In this document: piece by piece, positions 1 through 10,601 of the stretch | How the letters are laid out: each line of letters opens with the position of its first letter | How positions within the stretch are numbered: the stretch's first letter is position 1 | Assembly (NCBI RefSeq): GCF_040939455.1 | Contig: NC_134117.1 | Location: 67,602,501 to 67,666,500 of the forward strand | DNA length: 64,000 nucleotides | Direction: 5' to 3' | Source: Microcebus murinus | Lineage: Eukaryota; Chordata; Mammalia; Primates; Cheirogaleidae | Program-made: the position numbers and the translations under genes | Notes under the pieces: model-generated | Databases searched by the model: none | The model's input: the letters and a program-made list of their open reading frames with translations, nothing else | What the model was told of the DNA's origin: nothing

Positions 1-321
1 CTTTTCCAGGGCTGGCCCTTAAAACATTTCATGTAACCCTCCATGTTCTCCCATTGCTTTCAGCTGGTTAGATGCAGGAGGAGAGTCCAAGAGCCCTGGT
101 GACATTAGAGTCACTGTGTGGAGAGAGCCTGAGTCCCTGACTTACTGTTTGCAGGAAAGCTGCCCAACTGGGCACATCTGGGTTGGACTGGGCAAGAAGC
201 AATGGTGACAAACGAGGTTTCAAGTCAACAGCCAATAGGGGGAATTGAGGCCTGCCAACAACCACCTGAATGATCATGGAAGTGGATCTTCCTCCAGTTG
301 AATCCTCAAATGACTGCAGTC

Positions 322-487
322 CACCGGGTGTGGTGGTGCAGGCCTGAAGTTCCAACTGAGGCGGGAGAGTTGCTTGAGCCCAGGAATTTGAGACTGTAGG
401 GCTCAATGATTGCACCTGTGAATAAGCACTGTACTCCAGCCTGGGCAACACAGCAAGACCCCATCTCTAAAAAAAAAAAAAAAAAAA
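322..487 (+). repeat. Alu monomer-type fragment
   Basis: A single-arm Alu-like sequence ends in 'CCAGCCTGGGCAACA' and a poly(A) tail. The flanks AAATGACTGCAG (about 309-320) and AAATTACTGCAG (about 486-497) look like a 12 bp target-site duplication with one mismatch. It resembles the free right or left Alu monomers and is too diverged to classify further. Confidence 0.65.
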
Positions 488-497
488 TTACTGCAGC

Positions 498-1394
498 CTA
501 GGCTGACGTCTTGACTGCAACCTCACAAGTGCGACTGAGCCAGAACCACCCAGCTAAGCTGCTCCCAATTCCTGACCCTCAGAATCTGAGCAAATACATG
601 TCTGTTGTTTAAAGCTGCTAAATTTTGGGTTAATTTGTTGTGCAGAAATAGATAATTAATACAGTTCATTTGTCATTTGTTTGTTAATATAGGCAAATCT
701 TGGGTCCACTCAGGAACCTATTTTCACTCACGGTATAAGGTATAGACAACACTTTTTCTCCTAATGGTCTCAAAATTATTTAATATTCTATCCTGTCTAC
801 TGAGTTGAAATTCTACATTTTGATTCACTACCTTACAGTATTAAGTGAGGCTCTTGGTGTTTCGGTGTCTAGACTCTCTGTGAGGATGGTACACCAGCCC
901 CCTTGCTTCTGGGGCCCTTGGCTGCTAACAGCTCACACTTGCATTGTTTTCAGGAGGGTTGACCTCCACTGATGGGAGCTGCTCTGTCCAGGGATGTCTA
1001 GGAGGTCACGTCCTACCCCAGGCACGTCACTGAATGAGTGATGCAGGGTATACCAACTCCCAGCACTGAAGGGGGGAGCCCCCTCTCTGGTGCCAGTGAC
1101 GTTCCAGAGCCTCTGGGGATCACAGGGCTAGGCTTCTCTTGAATCCACAGTGTTGCCCAGCTGCCTCCTCATCCTATCCTAATTCCCTCACTCCCCCAGA
1201 GCTCTCCTTCCACACATCACTGCACAGGAATCTGAGGCAGGCTCTGCTACTAGGGAACCCCCTGAAGTTGTGTGTACATGGGGCTTTGTTTCTGGACCGT
1301 TTGCTCTGGTCCATTGATAGTATTTCCCGCCCCACACCAGTATCGCACTGTTTGGATTCTGTTAGCTTTTTGGGTCTGATCCTATAAGTTGCCT
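498..1394. other. No gene seen
   Basis: I see no exon with both splice sites, no RNA gene and no intact transposon here. A short tract near 490-660 has the look of an old LTR tail (AAATTTTGGGTTAATTTGTTG then TAATACAGTT). The rest looks like unique sequence. Confidence 0.4.
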
Positions 1395-2880
1395 CTCATC
1401 GTTTTTAAAAAAATTTTTAAATTTTCTTTTAATAGGTTTAGGAGTACAAGTTGAATTCCATTACATATATATGTGTGTGTGTATATATATACACACACCT
1501 GAATAATGTACATTGTTCTGTACAAAATAGATAATTTTTCATCCCTCACTTTCCTCCCCCCTTTTGAGTCTCCAATGTCCTTTATATCACTCTGCCCCTG
1601 GGTAGCCATAGTTTATTTCCCACTTATAAGTAAGAATGTGTGGCACTTATTTTTCTGTTCCTGGATTACTTCACTTAGGTTAATGGCCTCTAGTTCCATC
1701 CAAATTGTTGCAAAAGGCCTTAATTCATCCTTCTTCAGGGTTGTGTCATATTCCACGGTATACATATATCACATTTTGTTAATCTACTGATGAATTGATG
1801 TGCACTTGGGTTGATCCCACATCTTTGTGATTAAGAATTGTGCTGTAATAAACATTCACATGCAGGTGTCTTTTTGATAAAATGACTTCTTTTCCTTTGA
1901 GTAAGTACCCAGTAGTGGGATTGCTGGATCAAATGCTAGGTCTACTTTTAGTTCTTTGAGAAATCTCCATACCAGTTGTATTAATACTAATTTACATTCC
2001 CACCAACAGTATATTAGTGTTCCCCTGTCACCGCATCTGTTCCAACATCTAGTGTTTTTGACTTCTTAATAATGCAGTAAGATGGTATCTAATTGGAGTA
2101 AGATGGTATCTCATCGTGGGTGTTAAGTTGCATTTCCCTGATGATTAGTGATGTTGAGCATTTTTCCATATGTTTGTTGGCCCTTTGTATTTCTTTTGAA
2201 AAATGCCTGTTCATACCATTTGCTCACTTTTTAAGGGGATTGGTTTATTGTTGGTTTGCTTTTTCTTCCTGAGTTGTTTGGGTTCCTTGTAGATTCTGGA
2301 TAGTAGCCCTTTGTCAGACACATAGTGAGTTTTTTCTCCCATTCTGAAAGTTACGTATTTACTCTTTTGATTTTTTCTTTTGCTGTGCAGAATTTTTTTA
2401 GTTTACTTCAGTCCTATTTGTCTATTTTTTTATTGCATTTGCTTTTGGGATATTAGTCATAAATTCTTTGCCTAGGCCAATGACCAGATGAGTTTTTCCT
2501 AGGTTTTCTTCTAGGATTTTTATTGTTTCAGGTCTTACATTTAAGTCTTTAATCTATCTTGAGTTAATTTTTTGTACACGGTAAGAGATAGGGATCCAGT
2601 TTTAGTCTTCTGTATATGGCTATCCAATTTTCCCAGCACCATTTATTGAAAATGTGTCCTTTCTCCAGTATATATATTTTTGACATTGTCAAAGATTAGC
2701 TGGCTATAAGTATGTGGTTTTATTTCTGGGTTCTCTGTTCTGTTCTATTGATCTATGTGTCTATTTTTATACCAATAAAGTGTTTTGGTTACTACAGCCT
2801 TGTAGTATAGTTTGAAGTCAGGCAATGTGATGCCTCCAGCTTTGCTGTTTTCGTTTAAGGTTGCTTTGGCTATTTGTTAT
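1395..2880 (-). mobile_element. L1 fragment: 3' UTR and C-terminal ORF2, antisense
   Basis: Read on the minus strand this is the 3' part of a LINE-1. A poly(A)-like tail lies at the left edge. To the right come typical ORF2 C-terminal signatures, for example the antisense of 'CTTCAAACTATACTACAAGG' around 2800-2820 and of 'AAATGGTGCTGGGA' around 2630-2650. No long reading frame survives, so it is dead and 5'-truncated. A TA/TG microsatellite at about 1466-1500 lies within it. Confidence 0.8.
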
Positions 2881-3393
2881 TTTTTTTTAATTAACTTTTT
2901 AAAAAAACTGTGATAAAATATACATAACTTAATATTTACCATTTTAACCATTTGTAAGTATACAATTCAATGACATTAAATCCATTCACAATGCTGTGTA
3001 ACCATCACCACTACCTATACTTTTTCATTATCCCCAATATAAACCCAGTACCCATTAAATGATAATGGTCCTAGCAACCCCATCCTGCTTCCTGTCTCTA
3101 TGAATGTGCCTATCCTAGGTACCTCAAATAAGTGGAATCTTACAATAGTTCTTCTGTGTCTAGCTTGTTTCACTAAGCATGATGTTTTCAGGGCCCACCA
3201 TATTTAGCATACACAAAAATTTAATTCCTTTTTAGGGCTGAATAGCATTCCACTGTGTGTATATACCACATTTTGTCTATTCATTCATCTGTTGATGGAC
3301 ACTTGTACTGTTTCCACCTTTTGGCTATTGCGACTAGTGCTGCTATGTATATTGGTGTACAGATATCTGTTCAAGTTCCTGCTTTCAATTCTT

Positions 3394-3690
3394 TCTTTCT
3401 TTCTTTTTAGACAGAGTCTCACTCTTTTACCCGAGCTAGAGTGCTACGGCATCAGCCTAGCTCGAAGCAACCTCAAACTCCTGGGCTCAAGCCATCCTCC
3501 TGCCTTAGCCTCCCAAGTAACTGGGACTACAGGTATGTGCCACCATGCCCACGTAATTTTTTTCTATTTTTAGTAGAGACAGGGTCTCGCTCTTGCTCAA
3601 GCTGGTCTTGAACTCCTGACCTCAAACAATCCTCCCACCTCAGCTTCCCAGAGTATTGGATTACAGACATGAGCTACTGCACCTAGCTTT
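3394..3690 (-). repeat. Alu, antisense
   Basis: A dimeric Alu in minus orientation is bounded by the 13 bp target-site duplication GCTTTCAATTCTT at 3381-3393 and 3691-3703. It interrupts an older L1. Confidence 0.9.
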
Positions 3691-3807
3691 GCTTTCAATT
3701 CTTTTGGATATATATTAATATCTAGGGGTAGAATTGCTGGGTTATATGGTAACTCTATGTTTAATTTTTTTGAATTGTGGTAAAAAAAAAAAAAAAAAAA
3801 AAAGAAC

Positions 3808-4146
<339 letters not shown>

Positions 4147-4163
4147 GAACAAAGGCCAGCAAA

Positions 4164-4500
4164 GGCCAGGTGCAGTGGCTCACGCATGTAATCCTAGCAT
4201 TCTGGGAGGCTGAGGTGGGCGGATTGCTCCAGGTCAGGAGTTCGAAACTAGCCTGAGCAAGAGTGAGACCCTGTCTCTACTAAAAATACAAAGAAATTAA
4301 TTGACCAACTAAAAATATATATACAAAAAATTAGCCGGGCATGGTGGTGCATGCCTGTAGTCCCAGCTACTCGGGAGGCTGAGAGGCAGCAGGATTGTTT
4401 GAGCCCCGGAGTTTGAGGTTGCTGTGAGCTAGGCTGACTCCACGGCACTCACTCTAGCCTGGGCAACAAAGTGAGACTCTGTCTCAAAAAAAAAAAAAAA
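4164..4500 (+). repeat. Alu, strepsirrhine type
   Basis: A second dimeric Alu in the same orientation lies 18 bp after the previous one, with the same middle-region variant and a poly(A) tail. Confidence 0.9.
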
Positions 4501-5322
4501 CCCGAACAAAATTTGCCATCTTAGTCATTTTTAAGTATATACTTCAGTAGTATTATGCTCACAGTATTGTGCAACTAATCTCTAGAAAGTTTTCATCATG
4601 CAAAACTGAAACTCTATACCAATTAAATAACCCCCCATTTCCCTTGTCTCAGACCCTGAAAACCACCATGCTACTTTCTGTTTCTATGAATTTGATCACT
4701 CTAGTTACCTCGTTTAAGTGAAATCATACAGTATTAGTCTTTTTGTAGCCGACTTATTTCACTCGGCCTCATGTTTCAAGGTTCATCCATGTTGTAGCAT
4801 GTGTCAGAACTTCCTTTCTTTTAAAGACCGAATAATATTTCTATGCTTAACTTTTTGAGGACTACCATACTGTTTTCCACAGTGGTGACACCCTTTTATG
4901 TTCCCACCAGCAAGGCACAGGTTCCAATTCCTCTGCATCCTTACCATACTTTGTATTTTCCTTTTTAAAAAAAAAAAAAAAAAAAAAGTATAGCCATCCT
5001 AACGGGTGTGAAGTGATATCTCATTGTGGTTTTGATTTGAATTTCCCTAATGACTAATGATGTTGCCATTCATTATTTATACCTTTTATTTTTCTTGTAG
5101 TCTCATTTGGAATTGACTCTGTAAGTGCTCCCAAAATTCAACGCAGCTTTTTCTGGAAGTGTGTAACATCTATGGAATAATTTTAGGGGACTTGGTAAAT
5201 TTACAGATTTGACTGTCAGGAAAGTAGCCGGTTTGGGAATGGGGTAGGAGGTGGTTGTAGCTTTTCCCTGTGTAGTTCAGGCGGTACAGCCTCTCTGACA
5301 GGAATTGGCCATTGCTCCAAGG

Positions 5323-5484
5323 CAGTGGTTCTGGAACTTCGATGAGTGCCAGAATCACCAGGTTCCTAGTAACGAACACAGAGGGCAGCCCCCAGCCCCT
5401 TTTTAGTAGGTAGATCCTTGGGTCTCTGCAATTTTACCAAATTTCCAGGTGATTTTGACATCCATCAAAGTCTGAGACGCACTG
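5323..5484 (+). mobile_element. MER5-like hAT remnant
   Basis: The stretch starts 'GCAGTGGTTCT' and continues with 'CCAGAATCACCAGG' and 'TTTCCAGGTGATTTTGA'. This follows the layout of the non-autonomous MER5A/B hAT-Charlie elements. It abuts the CpG island. Confidence 0.6.
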
Positions 5485-5499
5485 AAGAGTCAAAACGCT

Positions 5500-6480
5500 T
5501 TGTTTCCAGGTGAAGGGGAACGGACACACTCAGTGTCGCCATCTGCGCGATCGGTGCCCTCTGCTCCCCGTCCGCTGGAGACCCCGGGAGTGTCCTGTCT
5601 ACAGGGGCGACGGTACCAAGCAGGGACGCGGTGCGCCGGGTTCCGATATGCCACCGCTCCGCAACGTGCTTCTTCCTTGGGATGCACAGTTGGACCGGGC
5701 GGAGGGTGGGGCGCCTCTCGCCCTTCCCTTCCTCCTCCCCCGCAGACCGCAGGGTCCAGGACACGATTCTCCTCCACCGCCCCCGTCGGCCTGCGGCCTG
5801 TGAAACTCTCTCTTGGGGGGTGGGGGGCGGGCTAGAGCGGGGACGGGAGCTTCCGCGCGCCTGCGCAGGGCACGAGCTCAGAGTCCCCCGGCGCTGCGGC
5901 TGGCGCCCCGCGTACTCTGGGGGACAGGTGCACCGTCGGGTTGCTGTCGCCCTGTCCCCTCCGCCCACCGCTGTCCTCGCCCCCGCCACAGGCGAGCAGG
6001 TGAAGACAGTCTCCGTGGGGACCCGCACGCCTTCCCGCGGCCCGCGCAGCAGCGTAGGTGCTGTCCCCGGTGGTGCGCGGGGAGGAGGGACGGCCACCGC
6101 CGCCGACGCCGCCGAGCGCTGGGCTCCGGCCGGACCACGTGAGCCTGGGGCTGCGGGCCCGCTGCGCTCCGCCTGCGCCCGAGCCCCGACGCCGCGCGCG
6201 CCGTGGCCCCGCAACTGCGGCGGACCGAGGGCGGCGAGCGCGAGCCCCGAGCCTCCGCCGCGCAGGCGCAGCCCCAGGCGGCGCCCCCAGGCGGCGGTCA
6301 CCCGGCGGCCGCGGCGCCCAGCCCCGGTGGTGCGCCCCCGCCTGCCCTGCGACGGCCGCTGTCGCTCCTTTCAGTCGCGTTCCTCGCGGACTCCCTTCAA
6401 GGCACCGTGCTGCTGCTTTCTCTCTGTCTTGTTCAGGAGAAAGATTCAGGTTCACAGCGCGGTGATCACGGAGTAGAGAG
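5500..6480. promoter_or_regulatory. CpG island, candidate promoter
   Basis: About 1 kb of very GC-rich, CpG-dense DNA sits in AT-rich surroundings. It contains a CACGTG E-box (6136-6141) and NRF1-like half-palindromes (CGCGCCTGCGCA near 5857; GCGCAGGCGCAG near 6262). Several overlapping open frames on both strands result from low stop-codon density in GC-rich DNA, and I recognise no protein among them. Mammalian CpG islands of this kind usually mark promoters. The transcript could be a non-coding RNA or a 5' exon of a gene to the left. In human the minus-strand WAPL gene lies upstream of OPN4, but its start is, to my knowledge, much farther away. Confidence 0.6.
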
Positions 6481-6762
6481 CCGAGGGACGAAGACCCTTT
6501 TCTGACGAGAGTGTGTCTCTGAGCGCTTTGCTGCAGCAGGGCTGCAGTAACACGAGGCGCCGGCGAGGGGCGTGGGGAACCGTGGGTGTTTGTGCGGAAA
6601 GAAGGGTGTCTGGGCGCAGTAATTGCCCTGCCCGAGTGTTCTCACTGCAGCGTGACCACATCACCGGCAGCTGTCTCCTGTCTTGCCGTCTCACCCACAG
6701 AAATTCGGAAGTGCTTGCATATTCAAGACATTCCCAGCTGTAAGATTTTTTTGGCTGACGTA

Positions 6763-6866
6763 AATACATAAACTTTTTTTTTTTTTTTCTGGCTAGCCAG
6801 GGTCCAAGCCCCAGAGCACCAACGCAGTGGCCACTCTCGCAGGCAAGGACCAATACATAAACTTTT
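6763..6866 (-). mobile_element. Retroposed short RNA with 15 bp target-site duplication
   Basis: A perfect 15 bp repeat AATACATAAACTTTT (6763-6777 and 6852-6866) brackets an insert of about 74 bp. On the minus strand the insert is about 62 nt of unique sequence, starting GGTCCTTGCCTGCGAGAG and ending GGCTAGCCAG, followed by poly(A). Duplication, A-tail and the minus-strand AAAA start of the duplication are the marks of L1-mediated retroposition. I do not recognise the source RNA; it does not look like Alu or a Y RNA. Confidence 0.75.
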
Positions 6867-8470
6867 AGGCGTGGTGTTAGTCAGTCCTGGCAGGAAAAAG
6901 ATGGTGCCAACTGGGTAATTTGAGGAGACTGTCTACAAAGTTGTGGGCATGAGTTAAGGAAACCAGCAACTGCTGTAGTGCCTCAAGGCTGGTAATGGCT
7001 TGGCAAGGAGAGGCAAGAGATGGAGGAGATTGTGGCAGTAGAGTGTAGCGTATGGAGAGGGACACCGGACAAGAGGTGGAGCATTTGGGGAAGGGACACA
7101 ACCAGTCCACGGCAGAGGGCACAGCCTGGCAGGGGGAGAGCTGGAAATATTCCCTTGCCCTCACTCGCTCTCTTTGGTTCGTCTCCTGAGGTCCTTCCCA
7201 CTGGCCAAGCCCAACTGGAAGCCCTTTGGTGCAATCCACAGAAAGGGTTCGGAGGGGGAATGAAACTTATCTAGCACAGACAGGTGGCTGAAAGAAGCAG
7301 ACAGCTATCAATACTTGTGTACTATTTAATGTATGATTTAGTTACTCCTAAAGAGTAAACAGTCACATATGTTGGACATAGTGCTTTTCTGCAAAATGCT
7401 TTTATTTGCTTAGAAATCATTGGGATGAGATTTCAAGAACATTGAACACTGAAAAGAACTCATAGGTAGATATCCTCATGGAAGAAGATACATTTGGGAC
7501 AAGGTCTCATACATGTCTGTGGTTGTCCTGGGAGGAGGGGCCAGGCCTCAGGTTCCCTTCGCTGTGTTCTGACCCTGGTGCCAGGCCACCACAAACCCTC
7601 CCTGGCTCTCTTTCACAGAGAGGGCAGGCCCTGGTGCTCACTGCCAGCCTCCCTGGAGAAATTTGAGCACTGGCCTTTCTCTCACTTCCCTTTGGTCGGG
7701 GCTTTGTCAGGCGGCAGAGACAGGGTCCTCCACCAAGGGCAGACATCAGACCTTGAAGTCTGACTGTTCTGAGCCCCTGAGCTCACTCTGCAAACTTTTG
7801 GGCACTCTGTTTCATTGATCAAACCCTTGTTGAGTCAGAAGAGGCCACTCTTGCCCTCCTTGCCTGTATCTTGGACATTGGGAGCCAACAGCCCAGCTCT
7901 GGTCACATTGCTTTATGTGACCTATGCACTGTGTGACCTATGGGACCTAGCTCAAAGCTCAGCTCTAATGCACCTTCCTTCCCCTAATGGGAATTAGTCA
8001 CTTCTTGTACCTGAACTGAAGCTGTGAATTTGCTGTTCTGAGTCATTAGGTGTCTGTCTTGCAGCATGAGCTATGGGGAGCACAGACACCATGTCATGTC
8101 CATTAGTTTGCCTTCTTTCTTAGACCTGGGAGAGCCTTGGATTACCATATGAAGCTCGTGGGATAAAAGCCATATTCCAGAGTGGAAGGAGCATGATTGC
8201 CTTTGAGTGGAGAGAGTGAGGGGGTCAGCCTGGGAGAGGGGGCGGGCCAGCGCCTGTATTGCAGGAAAAGCACATTTCCTGCCAGTTAGGTCAGATTGCA
8301 TAGACATCTCACACTTGGCTTCAGGTGGAGGGACAAAGGGGACCACCATGCTGTGCTTACAAGAGAATGGACAGGGCTGGGCTACCCTGGTGTCTGCAGC
8401 TTTTGAGCTGGGTATGGCTTCCCTGACTTGTTAGGAACTGATATGAAACACTCTAACCAATGTGGTAGAT
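6867..8470. other. Unique sequence, no gene seen
   Basis: Mixed-composition DNA with short open frames only, none resembling a known protein. I see no intact repeat and no RNA gene. Confidence 0.4.
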
Positions 8471-8908
8471 GCTGTCTTGGTCCATTTTATGTTACTTAAA
8501 ATATGTGAAATTGGGTAATTTATAAAGAAAAGGAATTTATTTCTTGCAGCTTGAAGGATGAGAAGTCCAAAGTCAAGGGGCTGCATCTTGTGAGGGCCTT
8601 GTTTTTGGTGGTGACTCTCTGTAGGGTCCTAAGGTGGCAAAAGGTACCACGTGGCAAGGGGGCTGACTCCTCTTATAAAGCCACCTGTTCCACTCCCATG
8701 ATCACCCATTAATGTATTAACACATTAACCCACGAATGGATAAATCCATTTATGAGGGCAGAGCCCTCATAATCCAATCACCTCTTAGAGGATCCTCCCT
8801 GTCAATATTGCCACATTGGGGATGAAATTTCAACATGAGTTTAGGAGGAGTTAGGAGTAACTCATTCAACATGAGTTAGAATGTTTCATCTTACATTCAA
8901 ACCATAGC
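8471..8908 (-). mobile_element. MaLR-type LTR (MST/MLT1-like), antisense
   Basis: On the minus strand this follows the layout of a mammalian-apparent LTR retrotransposon LTR. It has a CTATGGTTTGAATGT-type start, 'CTCATGTTGAAATTTCATCCCC', a TATA-like GCTTTATAAG, an AATAAA polyadenylation motif and a 'TTTATAAATTACCCAAT' end. No internal region is present, so it is a solo LTR. It is an ancient non-coding remnant. Confidence 0.75.
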
Positions 8909-9486
8909 ACTAACTTAACAGCCAAACAGGAAAGCCATCTCTGATGGAAGGTGCAAAGATCTTGGAGGATATGGAGGCTGTAAGTAACTGAAAAATCATA
9001 TTAAATAAACCTAGGATTTTTATAACATAACCTGGAAAGTAAAGCTCAAAAGAATCTTCCAAGCTGATGGAGTTATGCAGAAGCTAGGGTGAGCAACTCT
9101 GGGAGAACAGGAGGTTGATCAGGCAGGGTGTGGCAGGAAACAGTGACACACTGAAATGGGATAATTGAAGGGAGCCTACCAAATGAGAACATTTACAATG
9201 GCATGGGTAGGTTCAAGGGAACCAACAAGGATGGTGCAGCATCCTGGCCTAGCAACAGCAGTGAGCTTTTAGCACCCCTGGGCCTGAAGGGGTAGGGGTT
9301 AGAGGAACCTGGATAGAGCAGCTGTAGAAGAGGGCCTCCTCAGGAGAGGATGTAGCAACCATGGCACCCTGGCACAGAGGAAATTAGGAAGATAAATATT
9401 CCAGCCTCACTCTCCTCTTGCCCTCTGCTCATTTGCCTGTGTCTCCAACTAGAAGCAAAGGAATCTGTAGCTATAGCCCAAGAGTC
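8909..9486. other. Unique sequence, no gene seen
   Basis: No repeat or coding feature is recognisable. The longest open frame is 63 codons and overlaps the next repeat, so it is not credible. Confidence 0.35.
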
Positions 9487-9725
9487 AGCCAAACTACAGC
9501 CTGAGGTCCAAATCCAGTTTGCAATTTTCATGACATAAAAATTAAAGGAAATTTACATTTCTATGCCATAAATAAAGTTTTATTGAAACACAACCCACTC
9601 ATATGTTAGTATTGTCCATGGCTACTTTCAGGCTACAGTGGCAGACCTGAGTAGTTGCAATGGAAACCATATGCCCACAAAGCCTAAAATATTTATTAGC
9701 TGGCCTCTTTCAGAACAAGTGTGCC
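9487..9725 (+). mobile_element. Non-autonomous hAT-type DNA transposon remnant
   Basis: The segment runs 'GTCAGCCAAACTACAGCC', 'AATAAAGTTTTATTGAAACA', 'GTCCATGGCTACTTTCAGGC', 'AAAGCCTAAAATATTTATTA'. This is the order of a common mammalian hAT MITE whose ends read CAGGGGTCGGCAAACT. Both ends are degraded. I do not give a family name from memory. Confidence 0.65.
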
Positions 9726-10252
9726 CTAGTCTATCTGTTTTCCAGGGCACAGAGTGGATTGGATCTAAAAAGACAGATAGAACATTTCCAGCTGGAGCAT
9801 TGGTCACAAGGCTGAGGAACTATATCAGGTAGTTGTGATGCTCTTGCTTTTAGTTTAACCCACACAAGTTGCATGCAACTTTTATATGGTTCCATGCAAG
9901 TTAACAGAATCCCATTTAGGCACTGAGGTCTCTTTGCTTTTCTGCCTCAGGGCTTACAGTCAGTAATGTCCCCGTCCTTTGGTGGGCTTCTAATACAAGT
10001 ACTTTAGAGGATCTCTAGAGGGACTGAGCCCAGTTACCACAGCAGTAACCAGCTCATCACCTTGCCCTTAATTAGCTTTCCTGCCTTCGCTGTCTCTCTT
10101 TCCCTGTCCCTCACTTCTGTTTGCTGGCATGATTTCCCAAGTAAACTACATGCAACCAAGTACCTTTCTCAGGTCTTACTCTTATTAAAACTCAAAGAGA
10201 AGAATGTTGTTCTATTTGGTTTAAGCTATTAATTGTCTAATTATTTACAATT
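9726..10252. other. No gene seen
   Basis: A/T-rich unique sequence without a recognisable gene or repeat. Confidence 0.35.
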
Positions 10253-10601
10253 CTTTTTTTTTTTTTAGATTTTTTTTTTTTTGAGACAGATTCTTGCTTT
10301 GTTGCCCAGGCTAGAGTTAGTGCCATGGCATCAGCCTAGCTCACAGCAACCTCAAACACCTGGGCTCAAGCAATCCAACTGCCTCAGCCTCTCGAGTAGC
10401 TGGGAATACTGGCATGCACCACTATGCTCGGCTGATTTTTTCTATATATATATTAGTTGGCCAATGAATTTCTTTCTATTTATAGTAGAGATGGGGTCTT
10501 GCTCTTGCTCAGGCTGGTTTTGAACTCCTGACCTTGAGCAATCCGCCAGCCTCGGCCTCCCAGAGAGCTAGGATTACAGGCGTGAGCCAATGTGCCTGGC
10601 T
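10253..10601 (-). repeat. Alu, strepsirrhine type, antisense
   Basis: A full-length dimeric Alu in minus orientation, with TTAGTTGGCCAATGAATTTC in the middle region. Its 5' end abuts the 3'-cut end of the L1 at 10602. L1 sequence does not resume on its other side, so L1 sequence was lost here. Confidence 0.9.

Noticed and set aside
5465..6476. Open frames of 207-281 codons in the CpG island
   Set aside because: Arg/Pro/Ala-rich translations typical of GC-rich DNA, overlapping on both strands, with no recognisable domain.
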